A DNA stretch of 64,000 nt from Prevotella histicola JCM 15637 = DNF00424 (GCF_000613925.1 NZ_BAJX01000001.1:186001-250000), one strand, 5' to 3'; numbered from the stretch's first letter, positions 18,020-27,055 are shown. Numbers and translations are program-made. The notes: generated from the sequence alone by a model not told the origin.

Positions 18020-20200
18020 TTAGTTTAAAATATAAATTTTATTCATCTTCGTCTTTAACTTCTGCTCATGCTCGTCAATCAGTTTCTGCTGGACGTCATT
18101 CGGGACAAGCTCGTAACTTGCAAACTTAGTAGTGAAACTTGCACGACCACCAGTGAGAGAACTCAATGAAATACTATAGTTAGCAAGCTCCTTCAAAGGA
18201 ATCTTTGCCTGCAATTTCTGATAACCAGCCTCAGAGTCCATTCCCATAATCATGGCACGACGCCCTTGTAAGTCACTCATCACATCACCCATATAATCAT
18301 CTGGAACAAAAACCTCCAAATCATAGATTGGTTCTAGGATTTTAGGTCCTGCAGTTTTAAAGGCATCAGAAAAAGCATGACGGGCTGCTAATGTAAACGA
18401 TAATTCATTAGAATCAACAGGATGCATCTTTCCATCATAAACGATTACACGAACGTCACGTGCATAACTTCCAGTCAGAGGACCACGCTCCATACAATCC
18501 ATAATGCCCTTCAGTATAGCCGGCATGAAGCGTGCATCAATAGCACCACCTACAACGGAATTGATAAAGACGAGCTTTCCACCCCATGGGAGGTCACGTT
18601 CTTCACGCCCTTTGATATTCATCTTAAACTCTTGCCCATTAAACTTATAAACTGTTGGATCAGGCATTCCTTCTGCATAGGGTTCTACTATCAAATGTAC
18701 CTCGCCAAATTGACCAGCACCACCACTTTGTTTCTTATGCCGATATTCTGCTTTAGCTTGTTTAGTAATTGTTTCACGATATGGTATCTTAGGCTCTTTA
18801 AAATTCACTTGCAGCTTTTCGTTGTTCTCCAAACGCCATTTAAGTGTACGAAGATGAAATTCGCCCTGCCCATGAACGATTGTCTGCCGAAGCTCCTTAC
18901 TCTGTTCCACAACCCATGTAGGATCCTCTTGATGCATCTTCAACAGTGCTACCATCAACTTTTCTGTATCTTGTGAGTTCTTTGCTTCGATAGCACGAGA
19001 GTATTTAGAATTAGGATATTTGATAAAATCAAATCGTTCATCCGTACCTTTACCATTCAAAGTGTTTCCTGTCTTCACATCTTTCAGTTTGACAGTACAA
19101 CCTAAATCTCCAGCATTCAATTGATCTACAGGAACTCTATTTGCACCTGCACAAGCATATATCTGTCCTATTCGTTCCTTTGAACCACGATCTGAATTTG
19201 TTAAGTCATCACCAGCCTTTACACATCCACTCATTACTTTAAAGTAGCTAACTTCCCCAATATGTGGTTCTAACCCAGTTTTGAAGAAGTACAAAGACTC
19301 TGGTCCATCACTATTAGGGGCTACTTCTTCACCACGTGTATTATGAATATTAGGCATTTCATCTACAAATGGAACGACATTGCCTAAGAATTCCATCAAA
19401 CGATGTACCCCCATACTCTTGCCAGCACATACACAGAAGACTGGGTATATTGAGCGTGTGATGAGTCCCTTACGGATTCCCGTACGAAGTTCATCCTCTG
19501 AAAGAGTTTCTTCTTCAAAGAACTTCTCCATCAATCCCTCATCATTCTCAGCTGCAGCTTCAACAAGAATTTTGTGAAGCTCCATAGCCTTATCCATTTG
19601 ATCTGCAGGTATATCTTCAATTATTGGTTCACCTCCCTCTGGCTTCCAACTATATTTCTTCATCAACAAAACATCTATTAAACTATTAAAGTTCGGTCCT
19701 GTTTCTATTGGATATTGGATCTGAACACACTTTGGACCATAAATATCCTGCATTGTTGATATGATATTCTCATAATCACACTTATCAGAATCAAGCTGAT
19801 TGATTAAAAAAATAACTGGTTTCTTCAGTTTCTCTGTATAACGGAAGTTATTCTGCGTACCCACTTCTGGCCCATATTGACCATTAATAAGGATGACAGC
19901 TTCATCTGTAACATTAAGAGCTGTTATTGCACCACCAATGAAATCATCACTACCTGGACAATCAATAATATTCAGCTTCTTGTTATTCCACTCAACATGA
20001 AAAACAGTAGGGAACACAGAGTAACCATACTCCTGTTCTACAGGGAAGTAATCGCTAACTGTATTCTTAGCTTCTACTGAACCGCGGCGCTTAATAACAC
20101 CAGCTTCGAACAACATACTTTCGGCAAGAGTAGTCTTGCCGCTACCCGCACTGCCAACCAAGGCAATGTTCTTAATCTCGTTTGTCTGATATACTCTCAT
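18020..20200 (-). CDS. EF-G paralogue (EF-G2-like), switch II His missing
   Basis: 726-residue translational GTPase-fold protein with EF-G domain order (G, II, III, IV, V). The P-loop GSAGSGKTT (16-24) is intact. Switch I is altered: EQEYGYSV (55-62) replaces the usual EQERGITI. Switch II reads DCPGSDDF (80-87), so Ser84 takes the place of the catalytic His. G4 is NQLD (134-137) instead of NKxD. These changes predict weak or absent GTP hydrolysis. A paralogue of this kind (EF-G2) in Bacteroides thetaiotaomicron has been described as supporting translation without GTPase activity and as important for gut colonisation. Equivalence here is inferred from motifs. It is a single-gene transcript, divergent from hemW. 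Confidence 0.88.
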   Translation of the reverse strand: MRVYQTNEIKNIALVGSAGSGKTTLAESMLFEAGVIKRRGSVEAKNTVSDYFPVEQEYGYSVFPTVFHVEWNNKKLNIIDCPGSDDFIGGAITALNVTDEAVILINGQYGPEVGTQNNFRYTEKLKKPVIFLINQLDSDKCDYENIISTMQDIYGPKCVQIQYPIETGPNFNSLIDVLLMKKYSWKPEGGEPIIEDIPADQMDKAMELHKILVEAAAENDEGLMEKFFEEETLSEDELRTGIRKGLITRSIYPVFCVCAGKSMGVHRLMEFLGNVVPFVDEMPNIHNTRGEEVAPNSDGPESLYFFKTGLEPHIGEVSYFKVMSGCVKAGDDLTNSDRGSKERIGQIYACAGANRVPVDQLNAGDLGCTVKLKDVKTGNTLNGKGTDERFDFIKYPNSKYSRAIEAKNSQDTEKLMVALLKMHQEDPTWVVEQSKELRQTIVHGQGEFHLRTLKWRLENNEKLQVNFKEPKIPYRETITKQAKAEYRHKKQSGGAGQFGEVHLIVEPYAEGMPDPTVYKFNGQEFKMNIKGREERDLPWGGKLVFINSVVGGAIDARFMPAILKGIMDCMERGPLTGSYARDVRVIVYDGKMHPVDSNELSFTLAARHAFSDAFKTAGPKILEPIYDLEVFVPDDYMGDVMSDLQGRRAMIMGMDSEAGYQKLQAKIPLKELANYSISLSSLTGGRASFTTKFASYELVPNDVQQKLIDEHEQKLKTKMNKIYILN

Positions 20201-20347
20201 ATCTGATAGATTTAAGCTGTTAGTAATAATTTATTCGTCTCAAGAGGACAAGTATTAACTCATCCATTCAGCGGTCTAAGTTAGGCATTTTCAATGAAAG
20301 AGCCAAAGTTTCTTACGAAAAAAACAAATTCTTTTAAAACTTATTAG

Positions 20348-20355
20348 TACATTTG
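20348..20355 (+). promoter_or_regulatory. Putative -7 element for hemW
   Basis: TACATTTG on the plus strand, 48 bases upstream of the hemW ATG; no TTTG at the expected -33 position. Confidence 0.45.
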
Positions 20356-20403
20356 CATTAGTTCTTTTAAGACATACATTAATATATACGCATATACTTA
20401 ATC

Positions 20404-21651
20404 ATGTTTGGATTATACATTCACATTCCTTTTTGTGCCAGTCGCTGCATTTACTGTGGATTCTACTCCACTACATCTGCAAGAGAGAAGGGTGAAAGGC
20501 TTTCTGTTGAAGAACAGTATGTGAATGCTCTTTGCCATGAGATGGAACTCCGTATGGAGAAGGACGATGATATGTTTGGTAGGAAAATGACAGGCTTATC
20601 AAGTATCTATTTAGGCGGTGGAACTCCTTCACTGCTTTCCTTCAATAGCTTACAGAAGATATTCCAAACGATAGATAAAGTATACCACATTGGTTTAGAA
20701 TGGAACAAAGAGGACAACACCTGTTCTACTGCAATACCTATCGAAATCACAATGGAATGTAACCCAGATGACGTGACAGAAGAGTTCGCACAGAACTTGC
20801 ATTCTCTTCCTATCAATCGTATCTCTATGGGAGCACAGACCTTCTCGGACGAACGTTTACACTTTTTACACCGTAGACATACAGCTGACGAGGTGAAGAA
20901 TGCTGTCAAACGTCTAAGAGGTATAGGAATCAAGAACATATCAGTAGACCTTATGTTTGGTTTTCCCAACGAGACACTTGAAGAATGGAACGATGACATT
21001 GAACGACTACTTGCTTTAGATATTGAACACATTTCTGCATACAGTCTTATGTATGAGAAAGGAACCCCCCTCTTCCGACTCCTCCAGGAAGGAAAGGTCA
21101 AAGAGATAGACGAAGAACTCTATCGACAGATGTACGATACACTCATCGACCGCTTAGCCAAAGCAGGATATGAACAATATGAGATTAGTAACTTTGCTAA
21201 ACTAGACGTTCAAAGTCCCAAGTTCAATATTCAAACCTCAAAGTCCAAAATTCAAAGTCTTTATCGTTCCCAACACAACAGTTCGTATTGGCAAAATATC
21301 CCTTATATAGGCATCGGTGCTGCTGCTCATTCATATGGTAATGGTAAAAGAAGTTGGAATGTAGCAGATATCAAAGCTTATATCACTGCAATTCAAAAAA
21401 ATAGACTTCCGTCTGAAGAAGAAATAATTGATGCAGACACACACTATAATGATATCATTATGACAGCTCTGCGCACATGTGAAGGAATAGACCTTTCAAT
21501 ACTCCCTGCCGAATACCGAACCTATCTTATACGCCTTGCAAAACCTTTTCAACAACAAGGTCTATTAAAAGAGGACAACGGCAAACTCCACCTCACTCGC
21601 AATGGTATCTATGTCAGCGATTCTATTATGAGTGATTTAATGAAAGTATAA
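20404..21651 (+). CDS. hemW: Radical SAM protein HemW with in-frame repeat insert
   Basis: 415-residue radical SAM protein of the HemW/HemN-like family, thought to act as a heme chaperone, often misnamed coproporphyrinogen oxidase. The [4Fe-4S] motif CASRCIYC (Cys11, Cys15, Cys18) sits at the N-terminus. GGGTPS, the MECNPD segment and the EISNFAK region follow, with a C-terminal HemN_C domain. About 21 residues (267-287, rich in Gln, Ser, Lys and Ile) split the usual NFAK-to-HN segment and are encoded by TTCAAAGTCC-type near-repeats at 21208-21262. The frame stays open, so the protein is probably functional. The 108-residue membrane protein follows 37 bases later. Confidence 0.9.
   Translation: MFGLYIHIPFCASRCIYCGFYSTTSAREKGERLSVEEQYVNALCHEMELRMEKDDDMFGRKMTGLSSIYLGGGTPSLLSFNSLQKIFQTIDKVYHIGLEWNKEDNTCSTAIPIEITMECNPDDVTEEFAQNLHSLPINRISMGAQTFSDERLHFLHRRHTADEVKNAVKRLRGIGIKNISVDLMFGFPNETLEEWNDDIERLLALDIEHISAYSLMYEKGTPLFRLLQEGKVKEIDEELYRQMYDTLIDRLAKAGYEQYEISNFAKLDVQSPKFNIQTSKSKIQSLYRSQHNSSYWQNIPYIGIGAAAHSYGNGKRSWNVADIKAYITAIQKNRLPSEEEIIDADTHYNDIIMTALRTCEGIDLSILPAEYRTYLIRLAKPFQQQGLLKEDNGKLHLTRNGIYVSDSIMSDLMKV
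21208..21262 (+). repeat. In-frame repeat insert inside hemW
   Basis: The motif TCAAAGTCC occurs at 21210 and 21238 (28 bases apart) and TTCAAAGTC again at about 21251. Together they encode a low-complexity QS/K/I-rich segment absent from the HemW core as I know it. Confidence 0.65.
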
Positions 21652-21688
21652 GTAGATCGGCACTTAACATTCAACACTTATCCCTCCT

Positions 21689-22015
21689 ATGACAAACGAA
21701 GAATTTGAGAAAAAATGGACAGAGAATCGTAAAGAGATTCTTGCCAACAATGAAGAATATCAACGCATCGTACAGAGCTATAAAAGTTCGGGCTGGATTG
21801 ATTATATCATCTTCATCGCAGGCTTTGTTATCTGCGAGAACTATACAAAGACTATCATAAATAGTGTCGTTTTACAATATCTCCTTGCACTTATAGGCAT
21901 GATATTGATATGGTTAGGTTATCGCCTTATCAAAGGTCTATTTGACAGCAAGCAAACATTAGAAGAACTTGAAGAAAAGATTAAGCAACAGTATAAGGAT
22001 TCGGTTGGTAACTAA
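21689..22015 (+). CDS. Small membrane protein of unknown function
   Basis: 108 residues: a charged N-terminal helix (1-35), two hydrophobic helices (about 36-53 and 61-82) and a charged, probably coiled-coil C-terminus rich in Glu and Lys. I do not recognise a family. It lies 37 bases downstream of hemW and is followed by a perfect terminator, so it is probably co-transcribed with hemW. Confidence 0.7.
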   Translation: MTNEEFEKKWTENRKEILANNEEYQRIVQSYKSSGWIDYIIFIAGFVICENYTKTIINSVVLQYLLALIGMILIWLGYRLIKGLFDSKQTLEELEEKIKQQYKDSVGN

Positions 22016-22029
22016 AGACTCTTTTATAG

Positions 22030-22079
22030 AAAAAGATAAGGCTAATAGGCTTTAACGCATCTATTTGCCTTATCTTTTT
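22030..22079. terminator. Bidirectional terminator between convergent genes
   Basis: Perfect 13-base arms AAAAAGATAAGGC (22030-22042) and GCCTTATCTTTTT (22067-22079). T tracts are present on both strands, so it can end both the hemW transcript and uraA. Confidence 0.88.
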
Positions 22080-22102
22080 ATCGTCAATATAACATGACAC
22101 TT

Positions 22103-23323
22103 TTATTCCTTCTCAATAAACTTCTTTTCCTTTGCTGGTGGAAGCAGAAGATTTAAAATAACACCAATAACTGCAGAGAGTCCGATACCACTAATAGAGA
22201 AACTACCCCACTGTAGCACGGCACCTCCAATACCCATCGTCAGCGTAATTGATATAATAATGATGTTACGTGTACGATTAAAGTCTACCTTATGTTGAAT
22301 AAGGTTCTGAATACCAACAGAAGCAATTGTTCCAAAGAGTAACAGCATAATACCTCCTAACACTGCAGAAGGAATACTCTGTAACAAAGCACTCAACTTC
22401 CCTATCACCGAAAATACAATAGCTGTTGCAGCAGCAATACGAATTACCTGAGGATGAGTTACCTTTGTAATACTCATTGCTCCTGTTACCTCACTATAGG
22501 TTGTTACTGGGGGACCACCAAAAAAAGAGGCAGCAAGACAAGCTAAACCATCACCTAACATTGTGCGATGTAAACCAGGAGATGCTGTAAAATCCTTACC
22601 AGCAACAGCACTTACTACGTAAATATCACCCACATGCTCTATCACAGGTGCAATAGCTACAGGAATCATATAAAGGAATGGTTCCCATGCGAATTGCGGC
22701 AGATGAAAATCAGATAAAGCTGGAGGCAGAGCTAACCATGGTGCTGCTACAACATGTGAGAAATCAACGACTCCCATACAAACTGCTAATATGTAACCAG
22801 AAACTATACCACAAATAACAGGTACAAGTTTCATCAAACCACGCCCCATAGATAACACACAAACTGCCACAGCCAATGATACAAAAGCCAATAGCCAATT
22901 AGTTTTTGCCATATCAACTGCTGATGTCGATAATGATAAGCCAATTAAAATGATAACAGGTCCAATAACAACAGGTGGAAACAATCTATCTAGCAGTTTC
23001 TTTCCCTGCCATTTAATTAAGGCTGACATAACAAAATAAACCAGAGATACACCCGCTATGCCTGCCAGTGTCCCAGGCATACCCCATTGCTTCGACGCCG
23101 CAATGATTGGTGCTATAAAGGCAAAGGAAGAACCTAAAAAAATCGGGACCTTACCCTTCGTAACTAAATGAAAGATAAATGTCCCTAAACCTGCAGTAAA
23201 TAGTGCCGTTGCAGGATCAAGCCCTACAAGTAAAGGGACAAGAACAGTAGCACCAAAGGCAACGAAGAGGAATTGGACTCCCACTATCGTCTTCCGAATT
23301 GGAGAAAGTTTCAACGTATCCAT
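22103..23323 (-). CDS. uraA: Uracil permease, NCS2 family (UraA-like)
   Basis: 406-residue polytopic inner-membrane protein with about 14 hydrophobic segments, of the nucleobase:cation symporter-2 family. The central FFGGPPVTTYSE motif and the AIAPVIEHVGDIY segment, which holds the substrate-binding Glu/His region, match uracil permeases of the UraA type. It probably imports uracil with protons. It is a single-gene transcript with a TACTTTTG -7 element 60 bases upstream and a terminator 24 bases downstream. A xanthine specificity is less likely given the motif. Confidence 0.88.
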   Translation of the reverse strand: MDTLKLSPIRKTIVGVQFLFVAFGATVLVPLLVGLDPATALFTAGLGTFIFHLVTKGKVPIFLGSSFAFIAPIIAASKQWGMPGTLAGIAGVSLVYFVMSALIKWQGKKLLDRLFPPVVIGPVIILIGLSLSTSAVDMAKTNWLLAFVSLAVAVCVLSMGRGLMKLVPVICGIVSGYILAVCMGVVDFSHVVAAPWLALPPALSDFHLPQFAWEPFLYMIPVAIAPVIEHVGDIYVVSAVAGKDFTASPGLHRTMLGDGLACLAASFFGGPPVTTYSEVTGAMSITKVTHPQVIRIAAATAIVFSVIGKLSALLQSIPSAVLGGIMLLLFGTIASVGIQNLIQHKVDFNRTRNIIIISITLTMGIGGAVLQWGSFSISGIGLSAVIGVILNLLLPPAKEKKFIEKE

Positions 23324-23383
23324 GTATATATTGTTTAATATTAGTTTACATCAAGATAAACGAAGTATATCGGTTTCTTCCCA

Positions 23384-23391
23384 CAAAAGTA
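23384..23391 (-). promoter_or_regulatory. Putative -7 element for uraA
   Basis: TACTTTTG on the minus strand, 60 bases upstream of the ATG; no clear -33 element. Confidence 0.45.
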
Positions 23392-23555
23392 TAAAAAAGA
23401 TTGCACATGTCACAGACATAATGCTTGAAATGTTATTTAAACACATCTGATATTAGCCATCAGTTACCTTCACTTTGACGGGAGGGTCATTGCTAACATC
23501 TTTCAGTCCTCAATTATTGCAGTAAGCAATATAGATTTAACACCAATAAACAAAA

Positions 23556-23586
23556 AGAGGATGTACCTTTAAAAAGTACATCCTCT
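23556..23586 (-). terminator. Terminator after rpmB-rpmG-DUF4295
   Basis: Perfect 11-base arms AGAGGATGTAC (23556-23566) and GTACATCCTCT (23576-23586) with a 9-base loop, followed by TTTTTGTTT on the minus strand. Confidence 0.85.
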
Positions 23587-23605
23587 AATATTACCTTTAT
23601 AGAAA

Positions 23606-23764
23606 TTAATTCTTAAAGAAGTCTTTGACAGCCTCATTAGGGACCATCTGCTCATCAAAGATGTAAGCACCGGTCTTAGGGCTCTTTACCATCTTAATTA
23701 CTTTTGAATATGCGCGACCATCCGTTGATCCTTCATGGAGGGTAGCGACCGCTTTCTTTGCCAT
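23606..23764 (-). CDS. DUF4295 small basic protein
   Basis: 52-residue protein beginning MAKKAVATLHEGSTDGR and ending KDFFKN. It is a DUF4295 family member, a short conserved Bacteroidota protein normally encoded next to L28 and L33. Its position after rpmB and rpmG in one transcript suggests a ribosome-linked role, which is inference. It is rich in Lys and Val, with a FDEQMVPNEAVKDFF amphipathic end. Start is the ATG at 23764, 42 bases after rpmG; a terminator lies 19 bases after the stop. Confidence 0.85.
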   Translation of the reverse strand: MAKKAVATLHEGSTDGRAYSKVIKMVKSPKTGAYIFDEQMVPNEAVKDFFKN

Positions 23765-23806
23765 AGTCTATCTATTTTAACTATTAACTAAATCTATCGC
23801 ATCAGC

Positions 23807-23995
23807 TTACTTAATCTCCTTATGAAGAGTCATCTTCTTCAGAACAGGATTGTACTTCATGAGCTCAAGACGCTCAGGAGTATTCTTGCGATTTTTTGTT
23901 GTCACATAGCGACTTGTTCCAGCCATGCCGCTGTCCTTCATCTCTGTACATTCCAAGATAACCTGGACTCTATTTCCTTTAGCTTTCTTTGCCAT
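23807..23995 (-). CDS. rpmG: 50S ribosomal protein L33
   Basis: 62-residue L33 with [13 protein letters not shown] near the start and the [16 protein letters not shown] core. The zinc-binding Cys pairs of some L33 proteins are absent, so it is the Cys-minus form. It lies 5 bases after rpmB. Confidence 0.95.
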   Translation of the reverse strand: MAKKAKGNRVQVILECTEMKDSGMAGTSRYVTTKNRKNTPERLELMKYNPVLKKMTLHKEIK

Positions 23996-24000
23996 GCTAT

Positions 24001-24264
24001 TTAGTCTCCTATTACCTTAATGTCCTTCCAGTCAACATAACCTTTAGAAACAGCCTGTTTAAGAGCTGCATCAAGGCCTACTTTATTAATAAGACGAAGA
24101 CCAGCTGCACTAATCTTCAGCTCAATCCAGCAACCTTCTTCTACGTAGTAGAACTTTTTGCTGAAAAGGTTAACATCAAAGCTTCTCTTAGTACGGTGCT
24201 TTGAGTGAGACACATTACAACCGAGCTGTGCCTTCTTTCCTGTGATTTGACAAATCTTAGACAT
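24001..24264 (-). CDS. rpmB: 50S ribosomal protein L28
   Basis: 87-residue L28. [11 protein letters not shown] at the N-terminus, then [11 protein letters not shown] and the C-terminal [10 protein letters not shown] are typical. The ATG at 24264 was chosen over an 18-codon upstream extension because the -7/-33 promoter lies at 24316-24346 and the family starts with MSK. It heads rpmB-rpmG-DUF4295. Confidence 0.95.
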   Translation of the reverse strand: MSKICQITGKKAQLGCNVSHSKHRTKRSFDVNLFSKKFYYVEEGCWIELKISAAGLRLINKVGLDAALKQAVSKGYVDWKDIKVIGD

Positions 24265-24315
24265 TTCTATCTTTGTTTTGTGATTCGTTAATTGATACCT
24301 ATTCCAAACAGGGTG

Positions 24316-24346
24316 CAAAATTACAAAAAGTTTTCAAATGAGCAAA
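24316..24346 (-). promoter_or_regulatory. Promoter of rpmB-rpmG-DUF4295
   Basis: TTTG (24343-24346) and TAATTTTG (24316-24323) on the minus strand with a 19-base spacer, 51 bases upstream of the ATG. Confidence 0.72.
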
Positions 24347-24389
24347 ACTTTCGTAATGATAATTACTGTTTTTAAGCTTTTTTGCGCTT

Positions 24390-24893
24390 TTATTCGGATT
24401 TAATATCCAAATCCTTCAGGAAATCAAGCATCAACCGAATAGCTTTGTTAGTTGCTATCGCAAGATTTATGTCACGACCAAAATCTTCTGTAAGCTTAAA
24501 AGTTCTTACCTCCTCTTTATTGCCATATGCGAGCCATATTGTACCAACAGGATTATCCTTAGTACCACCGCCAGGACCTGCATACCCAGTTGATGCTATT
24601 GCAAAATCAACATCTATAGTATTGATCGTACCTAACACCATCTGACGCGCAACTTCCTCTGACACAGCCGTATACTCCTCTAATATTTCGTGAGGTACGC
24701 CCAGAATTCTCTCTTTCACTTCATCAGTATATGCAACTATTCCTCCCTTATAGTAATCAGAAGAACCTGGTATTGCAATAATTGCTTCACTGATGCGTCC
24801 ACCTGTACAACTCTCCGCCGTACCAATAGTTAACCCAGAGGCATACAGAATGTCTCCTATTTGACGAGATATTATTTTACTTTCAAAATCCAT
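24390..24893 (-). CDS. pncC: CinA C-terminal domain protein, nicotinamide-nucleotide amidase
   Basis: 167-residue stand-alone CinA_C domain. The family deamidates nicotinamide mononucleotide to nicotinate mononucleotide in pyridine nucleotide salvage. The TAESCTGG motif (27-34) and ASTGYAGPGGG loop are present. The N-terminal molybdopterin-like domain of full CinA is absent. It lies 30 bases after tsaD on the same strand, so tsaD and pncC are probably co-transcribed. It recycles into the same pathway as nadBAC at 11.3-14.8 kb, though not adjacent. Confidence 0.88.
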   Translation of the reverse strand: MDFESKIISRQIGDILYASGLTIGTAESCTGGRISEAIIAIPGSSDYYKGGIVAYTDEVKERILGVPHEILEEYTAVSEEVARQMVLGTINTIDVDFAIASTGYAGPGGGTKDNPVGTIWLAYGNKEEVRTFKLTEDFGRDINLAIATNKAIRLMLDFLKDLDIKSE

Positions 24894-24923
24894 AATTTAT
24901 GTTTATAGGGCCTAAATTTGTTA

Positions 24924-25955
24924 TCATTCAAAAGTTACTTTACTGAAAACAGGAATGTCCATCTTAGTAAAATCTTTATCCTTATATTTAAAAGTTCCGA
25001 CACTTGCTATCATCGCAGCATTATCTGTTGTATAACTAAACTTTGGTATATATATTGTCCAGCCAAATCTCTTTGCATGATCCTGGAAAGCATTTCTTAG
25101 TCCGTTGTTAGCTGAAACACCACCAGCAACCGCTACATGTTTGATTCCTGTTTGCTTTACTGCCAAACGCAATTTTTTCATGAGAGTATCAACGATAGCA
25201 TGTTCAAGGCTTGCAGCAATATCTTCTTTATTATGCTCTATGAAATCGGGATCATCTTGTATCCATTTTCGCATATTATATAAGAAAGAAGTCTTCAAGC
25301 CCGAGAAAGAGTAATCAAAACCTGCAACATTTGGTTCGGCAAACTTATATGCTAAAGGGTTACCTTGCCGTGCAAGTTTATCAATGATAGGACCTCCTGG
25401 ATACCCCAACCCCATTACCTTCGAACATTTATCTATTGCTTCACCAGCAGCATCATCTATTGTTTGACCAAGCACTTCCATATCATTATATGCATTCACT
25501 TTGACGATCTGAGAATTTCCACCAGAAACTAGGAGACATATAAATGGGAATGGTGGCATATGAGTATCATCCTCACTTTCTTTAATGAAATGTGCCATGA
25601 CATGCCCTTGTAAATGATTGACTTCTATCATTGGGATTTTCAATGAACGAGCAAATCCTTTTGCAAAGTTCACGCCAACCAAAAGACTTCCCATCAACCC
25701 TGGCCCACGTGTAAATGCAACTGCTGACAGTTGTTCTTTTGTAATACCTGCACGTTTTAAAGCCTGATCTACAACTGGCACCACATTCTGTTGGTGGGCT
25801 CTTGAAGCCAGTTCTGGGACAACACCTCCGTATGCCTTATGTACTTCCTGTGAGGCCGTAACATTGCTGAGGATTATGCCATCCTTTAAGACTGCTGCAC
25901 TTGTATCATCACAACTACTTTCTATTCCTAATATATATATACCCTCTTTTTCCAT
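24924..25955 (-). CDS. tsaD: tRNA threonylcarbamoyladenosine transferase TsaD
   Basis: 343-residue ASKHA-fold enzyme that, with TsaB and TsaE, transfers threonylcarbamoyl to A37 of ANN-decoding tRNAs. GIESSCDDTSAAV opens the protein. The metal-ligand histidines lie in EVNHLQGHVMAH, with further motifs LLVSGGNSQ, DDAAGEAIDK and VAGGVSANNGLR. It is 34 bases after map on the same strand. Confidence 0.96.
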   Translation of the reverse strand: MEKEGIYILGIESSCDDTSAAVLKDGIILSNVTASQEVHKAYGGVVPELASRAHQQNVVPVVDQALKRAGITKEQLSAVAFTRGPGLMGSLLVGVNFAKGFARSLKIPMIEVNHLQGHVMAHFIKESEDDTHMPPFPFICLLVSGGNSQIVKVNAYNDMEVLGQTIDDAAGEAIDKCSKVMGLGYPGGPIIDKLARQGNPLAYKFAEPNVAGFDYSFSGLKTSFLYNMRKWIQDDPDFIEHNKEDIAASLEHAIVDTLMKKLRLAVKQTGIKHVAVAGGVSANNGLRNAFQDHAKRFGWTIYIPKFSYTTDNAAMIASVGTFKYKDKDFTKMDIPVFSKVTFE

Positions 25956-25989
25956 TCTATAATTATCTCTTAAAAGAACTACATGAAAG

Positions 25990-26853
25990 TTAGTGGGTCA
26001 ACACTTCTACTCCATGTTCTGTCATTACAAACGTATGTTCCCATTGAGCAGAAGGTAGTTCATCGCCTGTAACGACCTCCCATCCATACGGATCATCCGC
26101 ATCGATAAACACTTTCCATGTCCCCATATTAATCATTGGTTCGATCGTAAATACCATGCCTGGAACAAGTAACATTCCGGTGCCTGCATGCCCATAATGA
26201 ACAATATCTGGTTGTTCATGAAACTCAAGTCCTACACCATGACCACATAGATCACGAACAACTCCATAACCATTCTTTTCTGCATGTTTCTGAATAGCAT
26301 GTCCTATATCCCCAACAAAAGAATAAGGTTTAGCAGCTTCTGCTCCAAGTTCAAGACACTCTTTTGCTACACGAACCAAACGCTCTTTCTCAGGAGTAGT
26401 CTTATTGCCTACAATAAACATACGACTCGCATCTGCAAAATAGCCATCAACGATCGTTGTCATATCAACATTGATAATATCCCCTTCCTGAAGAATATCT
26501 TCTTTTTTAGGAATACCATGACATACAACCTCGTTGATACTGGTACATACACTTTTGGGGTATCCTTCATAATTTAGGCAAGCAGGTATAGCATTATGAT
26601 CTTTGCAATATTGCATACAAATATCGTCAATTTCTTGTGTATTCATACCAACATGAATAGTATCTGCAACTGCATCTAAACAACCTGTGTTAACGACACC
26701 ACTTTTCCGAATACCCTCAATCTGTTCAGGTGTCTTTATAAGATCACGAGTAGGCACTAATTTCCCCTTCTTTTCGAAGGCCATAATCTTTAAATCCATC
26801 TCGGTTGGTTCTTGTCCTGGAAGACAATGCCATCTCTTCTTCTTTAATTGCAT
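25990..26853 (-). CDS. map: Methionine aminopeptidase, type I
   Basis: 287-residue metalloenzyme removing N-terminal Met. The five metal ligands fit NVDMTTIVDGYFADAS (two Asp), LCGHGVG (His), FTIEPM (Glu) and WEHTFV (Glu). About 35 extra N-terminal residues (MQLKKKRWHCLPGQEPTE...) precede the catalytic domain; a short N-terminal extension of this kind is seen in Bacteroidota Map. It heads map-tsaD-pncC and has a clear promoter. Confidence 0.95.
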   Translation of the reverse strand: MQLKKKRWHCLPGQEPTEMDLKIMAFEKKGKLVPTRDLIKTPEQIEGIRKSGVVNTGCLDAVADTIHVGMNTQEIDDICMQYCKDHNAIPACLNYEGYPKSVCTSINEVVCHGIPKKEDILQEGDIINVDMTTIVDGYFADASRMFIVGNKTTPEKERLVRVAKECLELGAEAAKPYSFVGDIGHAIQKHAEKNGYGVVRDLCGHGVGLEFHEQPDIVHYGHAGTGMLLVPGMVFTIEPMINMGTWKVFIDADDPYGWEVVTGDELPSAQWEHTFVMTEHGVEVLTH

Positions 26854-26875
26854 ATCAATCTAATAAACTTTTATG

Positions 26876-26906
26876 CAAAAGTACTATAATTCAAAGATAA
26901 TACAAA
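26876..26906 (-). promoter_or_regulatory. Promoter of map
   Basis: TTTG (26903-26906) and TACTTTTG (26876-26883) on the minus strand with a 19-base spacer. A second TATCTTTG-type element overlaps at 26892-26899. Confidence 0.7.
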
Positions 26907-26997
26907 ATAAATAAAGCCCTTTTTAAGAGATTAAAAACCTACAGATTAAAGGGAACATAATTATTGATTTAAATAAACTGCTAAGACGTACATAAAA

Positions 26998-27055
26998 TTG
27001 TTCGCGAACAATTTGAAAAAAGTTCACGAACAATCCCACAACAGTTCGCGAACTA
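26998..27055. repeat. Three-unit palindrome array, 22-base period (GTTCGCGAAC)
   Basis: Palindromes TTGTTCGCGAACAA (26998-27011, perfect), AAGTTCACGAACAA (27020-27033) and CAGTTCGCGAACTA (27042-27055). The cores start at 27000, 27022 and 27044, an exact 22-base period. The core is 10 bases and even-length, unlike the 5-N5-5 arrays. Confidence 0.88.
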
